The notes under the pieces were generated by a model. The model saw nothing but the letters and a program-made list of their open reading frames with translations, had not been told where the DNA came from and did no database searches. DNA of 64,000 nt. Source: Halichondria panicea. Lineage: Eukaryota; Porifera; Demospongiae; Suberitida; Halichondriidae. The stretch is from NCBI RefSeq assembly GCF_963675165.1, contig NC_087377.1:1823501-1887500 (forward strand). The letters are read 5' to 3'. Position 1 is the stretch's first letter; every line of letters starts with the position of its first letter. Below, one piece after another: positions 10,786 to 22,429 of this stretch. The translations under genes were made by a program, and so were the position numbers.

Positions 10786-11010
10786 CCGTATAGCGCGAAA
10801 TTTTCGAGGCACTTATATTTCGTGGATTGGCCTCTAAAAGCCATTTCGTTGCACAATGTTCGCGGAATGACTGCTTACCGGAAGCCACGCCTTTAAATCT
10901 TGCACGTTATAGCAGGTAAAGAACGATTTTCGTGGACTTAATTTTCGTGTAGGATTGCTACCCACGAAATCCACGAAAATTAAGCCCCTCGAAAATTTCG
11001 CACTATACGG
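10786..11010. mobile_element. 225-bp MITE, ends CCGTATAGCGCGAAATTTTC, TA target duplication
   Basis: Inverted ends of about 25 bp (CCGTATAGCGCGAAATTTTC and complement) flanked by TA on both sides, the pattern of Tc1/mariner-derived MITEs. A reverse-orientation copy lies at 30294-30527. No coding capacity. Confidence 0.8.
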
Positions 11011-11292
11011 TAATTCATTTGTGTAAATTATTAATTCTTATGCTCAAAAGCAGTACCTTATGCTACCCTAAAAAGTAGTAGCTAGGCAGACTGGCCAGAC
11101 CGCTCTTTTTTTACATGTGTTGTTAGATACAGCGGTGTCGGAGGGGAGGGTGAAGCAGGCCCTTGTACAGGATCTAGTGTGACAGTCAAAAGTGACACCA
11201 TAATTACAATTACAGTGAAAAACAGTTCACAAAAAATAATCGTTTCAATAGTTGTATGTTGACAATTATCGTTGATTTTTTTATTGTACAGA

Positions 11293-11348
11293 CATACGAC
11301 CACCACCACAGCAACCCAACGACAACGATCAGCAACACAGAGAAGAAC
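11293..11348 (+). CDS. His/Asn/Thr-rich terminal exon, copy 2
   Basis: The acceptor TTTATTGTACAG is followed by TYDHHHSNPTTTISNTEKN and a stop. Copy of the exon at 10636. It precedes the RRM gene at 11.5 kb by about 180 bases, so it more likely belongs to an upstream (9.5-11.3 kb) unit. Confidence 0.4.
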
Positions 11349-11522
11349 ATTAATTAATTAAACCTGGACCCAACACTCCAAATCACTTGTATACATTGTA
11401 TTCTTGACAGTTATTTTATATGCCTCGATGCGCATGTGCAAGACCATGTATTTTACATTTTACAGTAAAAGTTACGTGACTTGTTTGTGTGGTTGATTGC
11501 CAGTTTGAACAACTGTGATAGA

Positions 11523-12024
11523 ATGGCAACTCCTAACCCCCAGTGTGCCCCCTCTTCTCTGGCGGCCGTAACTCGTGCTCTTCCTCCTTTTAATTGTTTG
11601 ATTGTAGAGATACAATGTACCTTCTATTAAACTTAGCTAGCTTGCATGCAAATGTTTCAGGTCATTTAAGTCCCTCACAGACAGCATCAAACAAATGGTG
11701 TCAAGTCTATTTAGGAAGCCTCTCTGCTAATGTGACCAAAGGAGATATCAGGGAGGCCCTCCATTGCTTTGGAGCCACCAGCGTGAGTCATTATTAAGGA
11801 TGGTGGTTTGACCAATTAACTTGACAATTATGCTATACTTCTCTGTTGTACAGTGTGTGGAAATACCAGGACAGAGAGTAACGAGAGGTTAGTACCATGT
11901 GACATGCATCCACTCATATAAAATAAGTAGCAATGTATTGCTTGCAGGATTCGGATTTGTCGAAAATCACGTTTCAGCCGAAAGGGCAATTAATTATGGC
12001 ACTTTGGCTACATTATTGGCAAGT
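11523..12024 (+). CDS. Small RRM protein (best-preserved copy), four exons
   Basis: A single RNA-recognition motif is assembled across exons 11523-11567 (MATPNPQCAPSSLAA, tentative), 11681-11782, 11854-11887 and 11948-12024. All junctions are GT-AG except that the first donor is weak, and phases 0, 0 and 1 join correctly. RNP2 is VYLGSL in the second exon (TASNKWCQVYLGSLS), followed by KGDIREALHCFGATS. The third exon gives CVEIPGQRVTRG. RNP1 is GFGFVEN at the start of the fourth, then SAERAINYGTLATL. This is the standard beta1-alpha1-beta2-beta3 order. RRMs bind single-stranded RNA. The 3' end after 12024 is not resolved, because the next exon belongs to a second RRM copy. Confidence 0.65.
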
Positions 12025-12183
12025 GTAAGTACTGGTTACATCACTATGAGTATCAGATCTGTGTACATATCAATCCCATCCATATTACACACTAGTAGTT
12101 TGAATATAAAAATAATATACATGTCATAATTATACTCAACTTGTCATGAGTTCATGTCACTGGTTCTTCTGTCCCTCATGCAG

Positions 12184-12498
12184 ACACCATCCAAACAATG
12201 TCAGGTACATATGGGCGGCTTCCCTGCTACGGTGAGCAAAGGAGACTTTAGGGAAGGCCCTCCATTGTTTTGTAGCAACTAGCGTGAGTCATTATTAAGG
12301 ATGGTGGTTCGACCAATTAACTTGACTGTGCTATACTTCTCTGTTGTACAGTGTGTGGAAATGCCAGGACGACAGGGAGTGGTGAGGGGTTAGTACCATG
12401 CACTCATATAAAATTGCAATGCATTGCTTGCTGTCTCCAGGATACGCCTTCGTCACATTTGTTTACAAATATCAGCAATAAAAGCCATGGACAAAACG
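12184..12498 (+). pseudogene. Second RRM copy, frameshifted
   Basis: The exon pattern of the 11.5 kb gene repeats: CQVHMGGFPATVSKGDFRE, then an extra G in the GGGAAGGCCC tract that shifts the frame, a middle exon CVEMPGRQGVVRG, and an RNP1 exon GYAFVTFVYKYQQ that meets a stop. Introns and splice sites are kept, so it arose by DNA duplication rather than retroposition. Confidence 0.6.
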
Positions 12499-12499
12499 T

Positions 12500-13200
12500 A
12501 AGTTAAGACTAGAGAGTGTGTCACGGCATGACCACATTGACATTAATTGGCTTGTATGGCGCTATATATACATCAGAGATTCTTTGCTATAATTATAATC
12601 ATAGAGTGTACCTTCTCAATGTTAAACACTTAAATAGACACCGCGCCTACATGCAGCTGAAAAACTGGCTGCTCAATTTTCGAGCCTCCCACCCCACCCA
12701 GTCGGTTACCACCTATCACCTATTTCCATATAACAATGTGATTACCGAGAGGGGCTGAATGACGGCCCCCCACACACTTACATGCTTAATTTTACCCGCG
12801 GGGGCCCTCTCTCAGGACTCCCCCCAAAACCTAACCATAGTCACGTGACCCTTGACCTCTACGGCGACAGAGTCCATGGGAGACCAGCTTAGACCCGGTA
12901 CCGCCAAAATGTTAATAATATCCGCTGCTTAAGTATTGCAACACTCTTGCGACCGTAGTTAATTTTAATTAATGGACAAAATGTAAGTTTTAAAGCACCA
13001 GAAAACACGTGGAGAGGAGGATATAAAACCAGTTATGGTAGGTAGGATTTGAAGGATACCCTTCCTGGCATACATAGAAGGGATAATGATGAGACAACAG
13101 GCAGGCTTTTAATCAACCTCAGTAGATAGCAAACACATTAAAGTTGAAACAGCAATCAAAATCCATGGCGTATAAGTATGACCAATTGCCGCGCCAATTT
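12500..13200. other. No gene seen
   Basis: Mixed AT-rich sequence with a C/G-rich patch near 12760-12860. No exon or element end is recognised. Confidence 0.25.
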
Positions 13201-13204
13201 TTGT

Positions 13205-13329
13205 AACTTACCTGTGTGCTCACCGTAACGCATAATTATACTAACGGAATGTATACTCGCTAAAATCACCATTTCCCATCCAGTGAAACGAATCTCACAA
13301 AAATTTACCCACTATAATTATACGGTAGT
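13205..13329. mobile_element. 3' part of a MITE (type with ACCCxCTATAATTATACGG end)
   Basis: Matches the right half of the element at 60150-60350 (phrases CTCGCTAAAATCACCATTTCC and CAGTGAAACGAATCTCAC). The left half is missing. Confidence 0.5.
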
Positions 13330-14279
13330 AAGACTTTTGCTCAGAAGCAGAGATACACACACCTGTTCACATTTCTTAAGCTCAGAGACACCAATGCAAA
13401 ACTGTGAAAATACTTTCAATATAAGTACAACCAGAAGTCTCGAGGTCAGCTGCGCGTTTACCTCGAGAGAGAAGGCCACACACGGATGACTTACACTTGT
13501 ACCTCTGCTTCAGAGCAAAATGAGCAAAAATAAAATTGCTTCTCCTCCAAATAACACTTCAAGCTTTTTAAACTAGTCCGCCAATTCTTAATTTCATAAG
13601 CTAAATGAAAACATTCTCCCTTAGGTATTACAATAATAGAGATATAATAATACAGTCCTACACTTTGCCCACTTTATGTGTTACCTCATTGAAATCAATT
13701 TAGCATTATTATAAATTAGGTATGGGCAAAGTGTAGTATCTGCTTTAATTTGTTTCACCTTATAATTATCGCGGAGCTCAGACAATGGAAGATACCAGAC
13801 TTGAGTTTCATTCTGATTTCTGTCACAGATCTTGATCCTTTGATATCGTAGAAACAGGACTTGCACGCATGCAGCAGTAATTCAGTCTGCAGGTGTGTTA
13901 TGCATGTGTCAGTCAGTGGGAATCAAAGTGATAAGAACACATGCATGTTCAATGCTGTTAACAAGGCCATTGTGCAACAGAGAATTTCCTAACAGCAAAA
14001 CCACAATATATAATGATTTTTTAAACCTAAACTTGCACCAAGCAAGAGTACTCTTGTGCATGTATAATAAAACAGCCCCTATAAAGGCCACCTCTGTATA
14101 ATAGCTAAAACATTGCTCCACAAATATGTTCGTTGCAAGCATTCTTCATGCAGACATAGGTACATACTACAACACTGCTATCACAGGTTTGGTTTGGCCC
14201 TAACGATATACTACATGGTACTCTTCTTTTGCAAGTGAAAGTCTGCAATCCACTGTGGTGTATGCATGTGATGACTGAG

Positions 14280-14470
14280 AGGTGTAATGACTAGGACAGA
14301 ATAGGTGTGGCTTAGTAGATTAAATGATAGATTATAGGCATGGGTTCGATTCCCTCGAGCTCTTGGGGGACTTTTCTTATATTTCTTTACAGTAATTTCT
14401 CTAATACTACATACTTCCTCTCAAGTCAGTTGGGGCATCGCCCGATTTCACGGAAACCAGGCAACAACAT
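14280..14470 (+). repeat. tRNA-derived SINE
   Basis: GTGGCTTAGTAGATTAAATG (A-box-like) and GGTTCGATTCCC (B box) are followed by a shared SINE body, in the opposite orientation to the 4.25 kb copy. Part of block R1; the R2 counterpart is at 62519-62730. Confidence 0.65.
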
Positions 14471-14689
14471 TAATTTTTTTGTAGAAGTGGCCAAAATAGT
14501 ATTTTGCTAATTGTGGTTTTGCTGTGGCATGCACTCTGTTGCAAGTCATTTCCCACTCTGCACAAAACCCACAAGTGTGTGACTGAGGCAAAACAGTTGG
14601 TAAACCACAGACATAAGACACTACCTACTTCTCACAACTCCAAGGCATGGGGTCAGGACTGGGTAACAACTGTAGCTATAGAATAGAGG

Positions 14690-14772
14690 ACTGCAAGCCT
14701 CTCTGTACCAGCTATCCTCTCTGTACCAGCTATCCTCTCTGTACCAGCTATCCTCTCTGTACCAGCTATCCT
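14690..14772. repeat. Four tandem 18-bp units (CCTCTCTGTACCAGCTAT)
   Basis: Four near-perfect copies of CCTCTCTGTACCAGCTAT. The R2 counterpart (62970-63052) has the same number of units but with substitutions. Confidence 0.75.
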
Positions 14773-15436
14773 TGAGATTGTAAGCAATTCCTACACTAGG
14801 TTTGTGAGCTACTACTAGCCACACAGACTGAATGTCTGGAGCTAAGAGTCTCCTCAGCATTGGGGCAAAGTACTTTAGATAGTTCTATATACATGTATAG
14901 TACTGGAAGATACACTCCAGACCTACTTTGAGTGTAACCATGCAGTAATATATTCCCCATTCACTCAGCAATACTGTGCTCACCTGATGGGATGTTGTGG
15001 GGGGGGGGGGAGGCTGCATGGGGTAACTGGATTAGGACTCTCATGCAGGGGGGGGTCATGTACACCCTTGCAACTGGAAGGCCTGGGAGAGAAAAAAAGG
15101 ATAGTCACTTATACTCAATAATTATTATGTTCCTCACTTGTCTAATTGTGTGTTTGCTTCCAACATGCTGCACTGTTCAGCCCATCACTCGATCATTGTG
15201 CTCGATCTCGCTGCAAGCCATGTTCAGAAAACCACTCTGAAAAGCACTCGACGTGTGCATGCTAGAAGGTCACAAGGAAGTTTTAAAACCGAGTTGTCAC
15301 TTAGAGTTGAAATGTGAAGACATCTGCAGAACAACAATAACATTGTTAGCACGCAAGATGTTGTTAGCATGCAAGATTGCTGAATACACTGTATATAGTC
15401 TATACAATTACTTATACTGAATATAAATGTTTCCTC

Positions 15437-15721
15437 ACTAGTGTAGTGCCTCCATGATTATGCAGCCAGTCAGTGACATCAATCTTGCTCGCTGGTTTGT
15501 GTTGTCACTAAGAGCTGAGATATCTGCAAAACAGCAAAACAGGCAATAATTGTTAGCTGGTTGCAGAATACAGACTGCACTGAGAATTATTATTGCACCG
15601 AATATTATTGTGACAACATGACCTAACAGCAAAACTCATACTTGCGCTTACTAGTTACATATACACAACTATATACACAGCAATCCACTTACAGTTGCTT
15701 GGGTGGTTGGAAAGACACCAT
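15437..15721 (-). CDS. Exons of an unrecognised repeated small gene (copy in R1)
   Basis: A possible first exon (15693-15721, MVSFQPPKQ, then donor GTAAGTGG) and an exon after acceptor TGTTTTGCAG at 15523 (ISALSDNTNQRARLMSLTGC, then IIMEALH and a stop). Similar exon pairs occur at 38.16-38.59 kb, and a further ISTL-type exon occurs in each block. The phases of the two exons here do not join directly, so an exon is missing or a frame is broken. Function unknown. Confidence 0.3.
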
Positions 15722-15729
15722 TTTCCTCT

Positions 15730-16900
15730 GGTGAGTTTCTTTCCCACAAGGCGGTTGCGCAATCAGATCTACGCATGTGCAGAACAGTGAGCCCCACCCC
15801 CCTCCTTGTTTTTGCACACACAGACTGTTTCCCATGTTTAATATAGCATTATAGGCAGCTAGCTGTGGGCCTCAAGCATCCCACTTCTGTACAAGCCAAT
15901 TCAACTCCTGGAAGGAGGAGTAGGTATAATGTTTGCATTCCCAAGTTTATGTTCATTTTATATTCTGGTTCTCAATAACATTGCTGCTGAATTGTTTAAA
16001 GCAAGAGAAAGTGCATGTGATACACAACTGTTACTAGACCAATAGTTGATGGTTTCAAATGTTCAAGACTATGGACTTCAGAGAACTGATCTCTCGTTCC
16101 CTCGTGACATCCCAGCAGCTGGCTATCTTGTTAACTGCGACTTCTCTTTAGTTCACCTGAGAGAGAGAGAGAGTACCATGCAAACAATGTAGGAGGAGGG
16201 TCTAATGTGTATAATAATCAATTTTCAGTTAATAAAGGTATTGACTAAAAATTAATATTGACCAGGTGCATGTTTCCTTTACTATTCAATCAATGGGTAT
16301 CCCAACTCTTTGAAATTGGATGTTCGTAGTACAACCTAAAATTTAGCTATAAAGTACATGCACCCATTTATACTTAATAATTATAATTATACTGAATAAT
16401 TATATAGCTCAAGCTATGGACAATTTGGGCCTGAAATAAATCACCGATCTAAAAACACCGACGTTCCAAACAAATATACTGTGTTTGGTCCTGCTTGGTC
16501 TAAATACAGTTACCATAGACCTCAATTAATTTTAATTACTTTTAAGACCTCTGCCAGAGGTTGCTTTTTTTGGAGGTGAAAAATTATTCGCATCTAATTG
16601 GAGGTAGGTACACCTAGTACCAAGAATAGAGAGAGTATCAAACGTAGGCATACTGTGTATCGAAAGTAGATGTCATCACCCACACTTGGATTGTCGAATT
16701 TCCCCGTATGTCCCGAGGGGGGGGGGGTAGTGGGGCAACACCAGAGGAGGTCTGACATGCGTGCACGAATCACTATATAGTTCAGTGCATTGTGGTCACG
16801 TGATATGTCCAGGCCAAATGCACTAGCACTTGTAGTGATTTGTGCACGCATGTCGGACCTCCCCGACCAACACATTGATGATAGGTGCACTACAACAAAG
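15730..16900. other. Intergenic; G-tract and short inverted repeat, no gene
   Basis: No supported exons. A run of G near 16718 lies between two inverted copies of a short phrase around 16735-16765 and 16835-16870 (GGTCTGACATGCGTGCACGA and its complement). Confidence 0.3.
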
Positions 16901-16966
16901 GGAGCTAGAGAGCTAGTCTATAGATAGAGTATCTGGGTCCACTCAATAAGACCTGACACTACTCAC

Positions 16967-17030
16967 CCTAGCATTGTCCAGCTCCCTCTGCAGACTAGCC
17001 ACCATATCCACCAGCAGCAGCTTAGTCAGG
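16967..17030 (-). CDS. 3' end of coiled-coil exon (DMVASLQRELDNAR), copy 2
   Basis: Minus strand LTKLLLVDMVASLQRELDNA, then R, and a donor GTGAGT. This is the longest version of the three copies. It sits 0.65 kb downstream of Death-domain copy C. Confidence 0.45.
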
Positions 17031-17674
17031 ATGCCTTGAGACAGTCACTCTCTGGCTAGCTCTCTCTCTTCACTGCTTGTAGCCTTGTGTGCATGGAGCC
17101 ATCTCTGTTAGAAACTGGGATCTATGTACTGAGCTATATACTGTTTTTCAATGCTGCCTAGCTGTGAAGCTCTTAGTCTAGTCTATAGCAGAGTCGAGTC
17201 TACGGTAGCTAGCTCAGTAGGCCATGTGCAAATTTATAAATTCATTACTGCAGTGATCTTTACCGGATTACTGGCTAATATTTGTTCCCAAGTTGAACGA
17301 TCCATACCAAGAACATTGTCAGTAAAAAAAAACTCATGCCACTTCATTCATTACCACAATAAGCGTCAAACAAAACAAAATAATGTGCAAATGTGCTTAT
17401 GGTTCTATAGTGTTGGTAGTGTTTGATGGTGTTGACTGATCCATGACCTCCAGTCCTGCATGAGGAGGGAGGGAGACACAAGAGTCAGCAACTAGCAAAC
17501 CTACACTTGCAGTATATATCCAATACCATTTTGACAGTGTGTATTGCAAACACTTGGAATGCTGTTCTTACTATAATCATACAATTCACTATTGCATGGC
17601 ACTACTGTACTGACAAGCAAGCTCACAAAGGTAATGGTCGAAGTGATCATAAACTAGGTACATTTGTAACTCAC

Positions 17675-18007
17675 ATGTATGCTCCACACAGGCCTTGTGA
17701 ATGCTGCGAACTGCCTCTCCGTCCTCAATCTTTGTAGCAATTTCCACTAATCGAATGTAAGTAGCTGACGATTTCGATGGATTATCGAAAATGATGCTTT
17801 TACTCTTCCACTTCTTTAGAGCAGCGTGAAACCTCCCTGGGATGTTATCAACAGTCCGATCGATAGCACTAATCTCAGCATCACTGAGGCCCAGCCTGTG
17901 CTTGTATCTGTCATAGCCAGCAATCTCGGTAGACAACTGGAGAAGAGCATCATCGGAGCACTCACGACTCAACTGAGCTGCAGTCGCTGTCACTATCGTC
18001 TTATGAG
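17675..18007 (-). CDS. Death-domain exon, copy C (phase 1-1)
   Basis: A 333-bp open exon between the acceptor CATCTGTACAG and donor GTGAGT, both phase 1. It encodes ATAAQLSRECSDDALLQLST, then YDRYKHRLGLSDAEISAID, RFHAALKKWKS and TYIRLVEIATKIEDGEAV, a full Death-domain length. A 48-bp linker exon lies upstream (18122-18169) and a coiled-coil exon downstream (16967). The arrangement suggests one gene with linker, Death domain and coiled coil, but the start and end are not found. It is the best preserved of the set. Confidence 0.75.
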
Positions 18008-18121
18008 CTGTACAGATGAAACACACATTGTTAAGTGATGACATAATTTCCTATATTAGACTGTATACAGATGTAATGTTGACCTAATTCACAATACAAA
18101 CCAATGCACAGTATCTGCTAC

Positions 18122-18169
18122 CTGACTGAGTGGTTGTGTGTGGAGTGGCTAGTGGAGTCACTGCATTAC
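18122..18169 (-). CDS. 48-bp Thr/Pro linker exon, second copy
   Basis: Identical in exon and splice sites to 2480-2527, including the flanking intron sequence, so the linker and Death-domain exons were copied together. Confidence 0.55.
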
Positions 18170-18239
18170 CTGTGAGGAGGATATGACAATATAACAGTCA
18201 TGCACAAGAGTACCACTTCATTACACAATGTTACGATCA

Positions 18240-19400
18240 AGCTTCTCTTAGACCTAGGAGCTAAAGAATCCAAAGTGGCATAAATAAAAAACTTCACACT
18301 ATATATTATACATTAAATTTTTTATGGTTAATTTTTGGGGGCAGAGAACAAGCTGAAAATGACTTTCCAAATAAAAGCTCACACTGGTAAATGGAATTGG
18401 GCAGTTGTAAGAGTTCTGCTGTCATTGTGGGGCAGAGGAAGTAAACACTGTGTACACTGGTTATGTAAGACAAAGACCTTGGTGAGATCCGGGGCCTCCA
18501 GTCTTATTCCAACTAAAGTACCGTATGTTATTATACCAGTATGAGATATCTACAGAACCACTAGAACTAACAGGAATAAGTACAGTTCGTGTTCTGGGTC
18601 AACCTTCGAAAACCTCGAAAATAACCAGCCAGTATGAAAAGCAAAAAAACAGCTGTAGGTAGCGAGCGTAATATTGAAATTTCCCTTAATTACAATGCAA
18701 GTAAAAGGTTGCCTATAAACAATACCTGCCTGAATAGTTGTCTTGCTTCCACTATGTAATTATAGAGTGAAAAGCAAAGGCCTACTACCACAAGCATCAA
18801 GTCTATGTAAGTGACACACTGCCACTTCCAATCCTTTTCGCAATGTAGATGCATGTTTTGCGTGTGGGCCCCTTTTGAAAGCTTTCGCACTCTTTGCTTT
18901 ATTTCCTAAAAACGCCCCCGACGTAGGTCGTGCTCAACTATTAATTTTGTTGCAGTGCATCACAATAAATAAACAGCCACTTCATATTCCGTTGACAAAC
19001 CTGAGTGGAAAATTGGGCGTTTTCCTCCGATTGTAGCAAGATCATAATCCTATGAAACAATAATGTGGCATATAGTCACGTCACACTAATTTTGTTATAG
19101 CCACCTGTCTGTAAGCATCTCCATACAGCAGATGTTTCTCCAATTGTCCACCTATAAATAAAAATGGTTTGTTAAGCTTACAAAGAATCTACAAATCAGG
19201 TGTTTTACATCACTATGAGTGGGCAATAATAATTATTAGCTAATACCGTATAGCGCGAAATGTTTGTGTATTGCTGCTTGAGTGTCTCTATAGTTAGAGA
19301 CAACTCAGCCTGGGGACGAGGCTATTTGAGTGTGTGCTAAAAATCATAACTACTACACTTAAAATGTGGTTTTTTTTAGTACGAGTCACTTAGTATAACG
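18240..19400. other. Intergenic; duplicated segment and a solo MITE end
   Basis: Bases 18395-18450 match 2620-2665. A solo MITE end (TACCGTATAGCGCGAAAT) is at 19245-19262. No coding exon is supported. Confidence 0.3.
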
Positions 19401-19402
19401 CA

Positions 19403-20275
19403 CTAGTACACCGAACTGCGGTTTGTACTACAATTGCCATAGTTGGATAATACATAATTTCCGTTTTGAACACACCACTTACAGACAACAGCGGCTGATG
19501 GTCTTTTTTCTTGCAAGCAGGCCATAATGTGTAGTTTAAGGAGGTGTGTGCCGGCTTTAATTTCTGCAAGATATGACAATCTTTCCCTTACAGATTTAAC
19601 GTTTTCTAATCTGCAAGCAATCTGCATCATAATCACCCCCAACGAGAACACGTCTAGAGTTTCATCATAATCTTCATCATCCTCGTGAAGTGCCTCGGGA
19701 GGTAGGTAACCCAAGCGATGACTAATAGTGGTGTTGAATTTCGAGGGATCGAGTAGCTTGGACATTCCAAAGTCAGAGATCTTAGCTACAGGAAAGGGTT
19801 GACTTCGCTTTAACAAAACATTAACGCCACAAAGATCGCGGTGAATGATCTCCCTGCTGTGGATGTAAGCAAGACCAGAAGCTAAATCCTTTGAGAGGCT
19901 AATCTCACACTGACTTGTGAGAGAGCTCGAGTGATCAGGTGTAGAGAGATAGGTACTCAAGTTGCAATCCATCAGCTCTGTTACTAACATGGTATTTCCT
20001 GATGGATGCTTAGTTGTTGCCAAGTGTTGAAGAACATTTGGATGTTGAAAAGATTCCAGAACCATGCTTTCATAACCAAACGCACGAATTGCATTTTCTT
20101 GTCCTTGACCAACAGGAAAATTGATTTTCAATGGTGTGGCAACATGGTGAAGCATCTTTATAGCACACACTTCATTTTTGTACATTCCTTTGAAAACCAT
20201 TCCAAAAGCTCCAGAACCAACTTCTTCGTTGACATAAACGAAAACTTCATCATTTATTTTCTGGACAATCGACAT
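19403..20275 (-). CDS. Intact single-exon protein kinase (290 aa, TK/TKL-like)
   Basis: A complete kinase domain in one exon with almost no flanking sequence. The glycine loop is GSGAFGMVFKG (residues 20-30), the ATP-anchoring lysine is K40 in CAIKML, and the likely alphaC glutamate is E69. The catalytic loop is HRDLCGVN (145-152) and DFG is at 168-170. LPPEALHE replaces the APE motif, DVFSLGV is helix F, and EKRPSA closes the domain. It should phosphorylate Ser/Thr or Tyr in the cytoplasm, with no transmembrane or extra domain visible. Groups rich in such kinases include sponges. The catalytic loop lacks the usual Lys after HRDL (Cys-Gly instead) and also the Ala-Ala-Arg of receptor tyrosine kinases, so group assignment is uncertain. 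The lack of introns fits a retrocopy. Confidence 0.85.
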   Translation of the reverse strand: MSIVQKINDEVFVYVNEEVGSGAFGMVFKGMYKNEVCAIKMLHHVATPLKINFPVGQGQENAIRAFGYESMVLESFQHPNVLQHLATTKHPSGNTMLVTELMDCNLSTYLSTPDHSSSLTSQCEISLSKDLASGLAYIHSREIIHRDLCGVNVLLKRSQPFPVAKISDFGMSKLLDPSKFNTTISHRLGYLPPEALHEDDEDYDETLDVFSLGVIMMQIACRLENVKSVRERLSYLAEIKAGTHLLKLHIMACLQEKRPSAAVVCKWCVQNGNYVLSNYGNCSTNRSSVY

Positions 20276-20339
20276 TCTGTAATGGCATCACTGGTGAAAG
20301 TAGATTATAATTATATTGAAGCTTATATACAGACTTGAG

Positions 20340-22020
20340 TTTTCTCTGTCTCAGTTCTGCCGTTCAGTAAACAAACTAAAGCAAAGTGCCACACCCTCTT
20401 TTGTATTTCAAGGGCCTTTTCTGCCACCGTAGATAAAAGAATAGGAAAAGATCACGTGATCCCATAAGCTGCATATAAAATACATACACTGAGCTAAGAT
20501 ACAGCTGTGTTTCGCTCCCAAACCCCCAGGAAAACTACTTCTATGGCTGTTTTGAAAAATTCAGACCTTTCCAAGTCTCCCTACCACTTCAATTGAATGT
20601 CCCTTTATACTAGGTATCATTTAGAAATAACAGAAACTTTTTTGGGATTGCTAAGAAGTAGCTAGAGGTACAGAAACATTGCTTTCACTACTTAGGATGT
20701 TTCTTGTACCAATATTATTGGCTATAATACAGCTAGAACAACCTATATAAGTAGTGTACTGTGTGTCATAATTATAGCCTCAAGTATTAAACAGAAGTAA
20801 AACTTCAGCAGCAGGGTTCTCACACTGACAGTAAGACAATCATTTGTCTCTTTTTTGTGTTTTTGGCGATTAATTTTTTTTCTATGTACAGTAGGCGGCC
20901 TCGAATGAATCCCGGGGGGGAAACGCGGAAGGTTTTCGAGGCGCTAAGTGTTTCCTATCCTTTATCTATGCTGCCACAAAACTGTTACCTGAACATAAAA
21001 ATCCTAATTATATGCAAACAGTCAATAGTCCAGTCATGTGATCCTACTCTACACACAAAACAACACTTATAATAATACTAAACACACGGAAAAATAAATA
21101 TTAAAATTCACCAAATTGATCTACAGATGTCATTGTGTTGTCGTAACCTTTGAACCCTCTCCAAAGGGGGGTGCTCCAAACAAATCTCGTCTTGCATTGT
21201 CAGCAGTATTATGAGTGGGCGGGGTAGAGGAACATCCGTCAACTACCAAAGTTATCCGTAGGAAAATGGACTGCCAGTCGATCTGTGAGGTGTGTGTGTT
21301 GAGGTGTGTGTGTGTGTGGGGGTTGTGTGGGTGTGGAGTGTGTGTGAGCAAGGTGTCATACGAGATTTTGAAGTAGAGGGGGGGAAAAATAAAACTTCGG
21401 TAACGAGAACATTTTGGCTAAAAAAAGGTCAAATATTTCAATACCTAATACCCTGTTAGTACGTAAAATTCCAGCTATGGACACTCTGTCATACAACTAT
21501 AGTAGCACATTTTAGGGGAGGGATATCCCCTTCCCACCCCCCCCCCCGGGCCCTGTATAACACCCTGGTGAGTGTGTGTGTGAGAGAGTGAACACATGTG
21601 AGGGGTGGGAGGTTCAATAAGCAGTATAGAGTTGTCTATTGTGGTCACCCTCTATAATACAGCCAGGTAAGGGACCCAGAGTCAGCCTCTGCCCAGCCTA
21701 GGGGCCACCACAATAAACATTCTGTATAATTATAAGGCCATGCAAAGTCAATTTGAAGTCTCTCGGGCTCTCGCACTTGGAAATTGGCAAGTCAAATATC
21801 ACGTGACCTCAGCACTAGAAAAAAATATTTGTATTGTTTTTTTTTATAATAATTATTGACTAAAATTAAAACATCTGCTTATTGAGGAAGTTATGTGTTT
21901 CAATTTACGTATAATAATCATCTCCTCAATCTGCTGGCTAATTGCAATTTGTGTGGCCTAAGGTAAGAACTTAATTAATTTAACGCCCACTCACACACCC
22001 ACACATACACACACCCACTC
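20340..22020. other. Intergenic, simple-sequence patches, no gene
   Basis: GT-rich patches near 21290-21350, a C-tract near 21535-21550, and a half copy of the 74-bp repeat at 21645-21690. No exon is supported. Confidence 0.35.
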
Positions 22021-22429
22021 ACCACTGTGGTCAGGTTGGTCTCTGATCCTATTCTTTGTGGAGTGAACGGGACATAACCAAAAGCATCCAGTCCACTGTC
22101 TACGCTCTAATGGAATCCTGCATTCTGATTGGACGGCTTCAGGTTCGATACTCGTTGTTGCCATGGCGAATTTGACCCGCGACCCTTTCCGATCTTGAGA
22201 TGAAATGGCTGTCGTGGTAACTGCTGTAGCAATAGTGTTAATGGGGGGGTGACAGTTACGGAGGGTTTTGATTGGTTGGTTAGTTTCTTAGCAACAGAAC
22301 GAGTTTTTTTTGGAGAAGGGAGAGTATTTGGCGGACAAGGGGAACGCTGTGTGGAGATAATTATAAATTATGGTGAATAATAACTAACCCTTGCACAATT
22401 TTTACACTGAATGTCACTATAATTATTAG

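Larger units (their letters stand above)
13283..15414. repeat. Repeat block R1 (paralogue of 60309-63457)
   Basis: A stretch of about 2.1 kb that aligns almost end to end with block R2 at 60.3-63.46 kb and more loosely with block R3 at 37.0-38.6 kb. It holds a SINE, a short tandem repeat and G-tracts. R1 lacks the fold-back element and the piggyBac end present in R2, so it represents the pre-insertion arrangement at both sites. Confidence 0.75.

Noticed and set aside
20006-20338. 110-codon plus-strand open frame
   Set aside because: It is antisense to the kinase N-terminus and has no motif.
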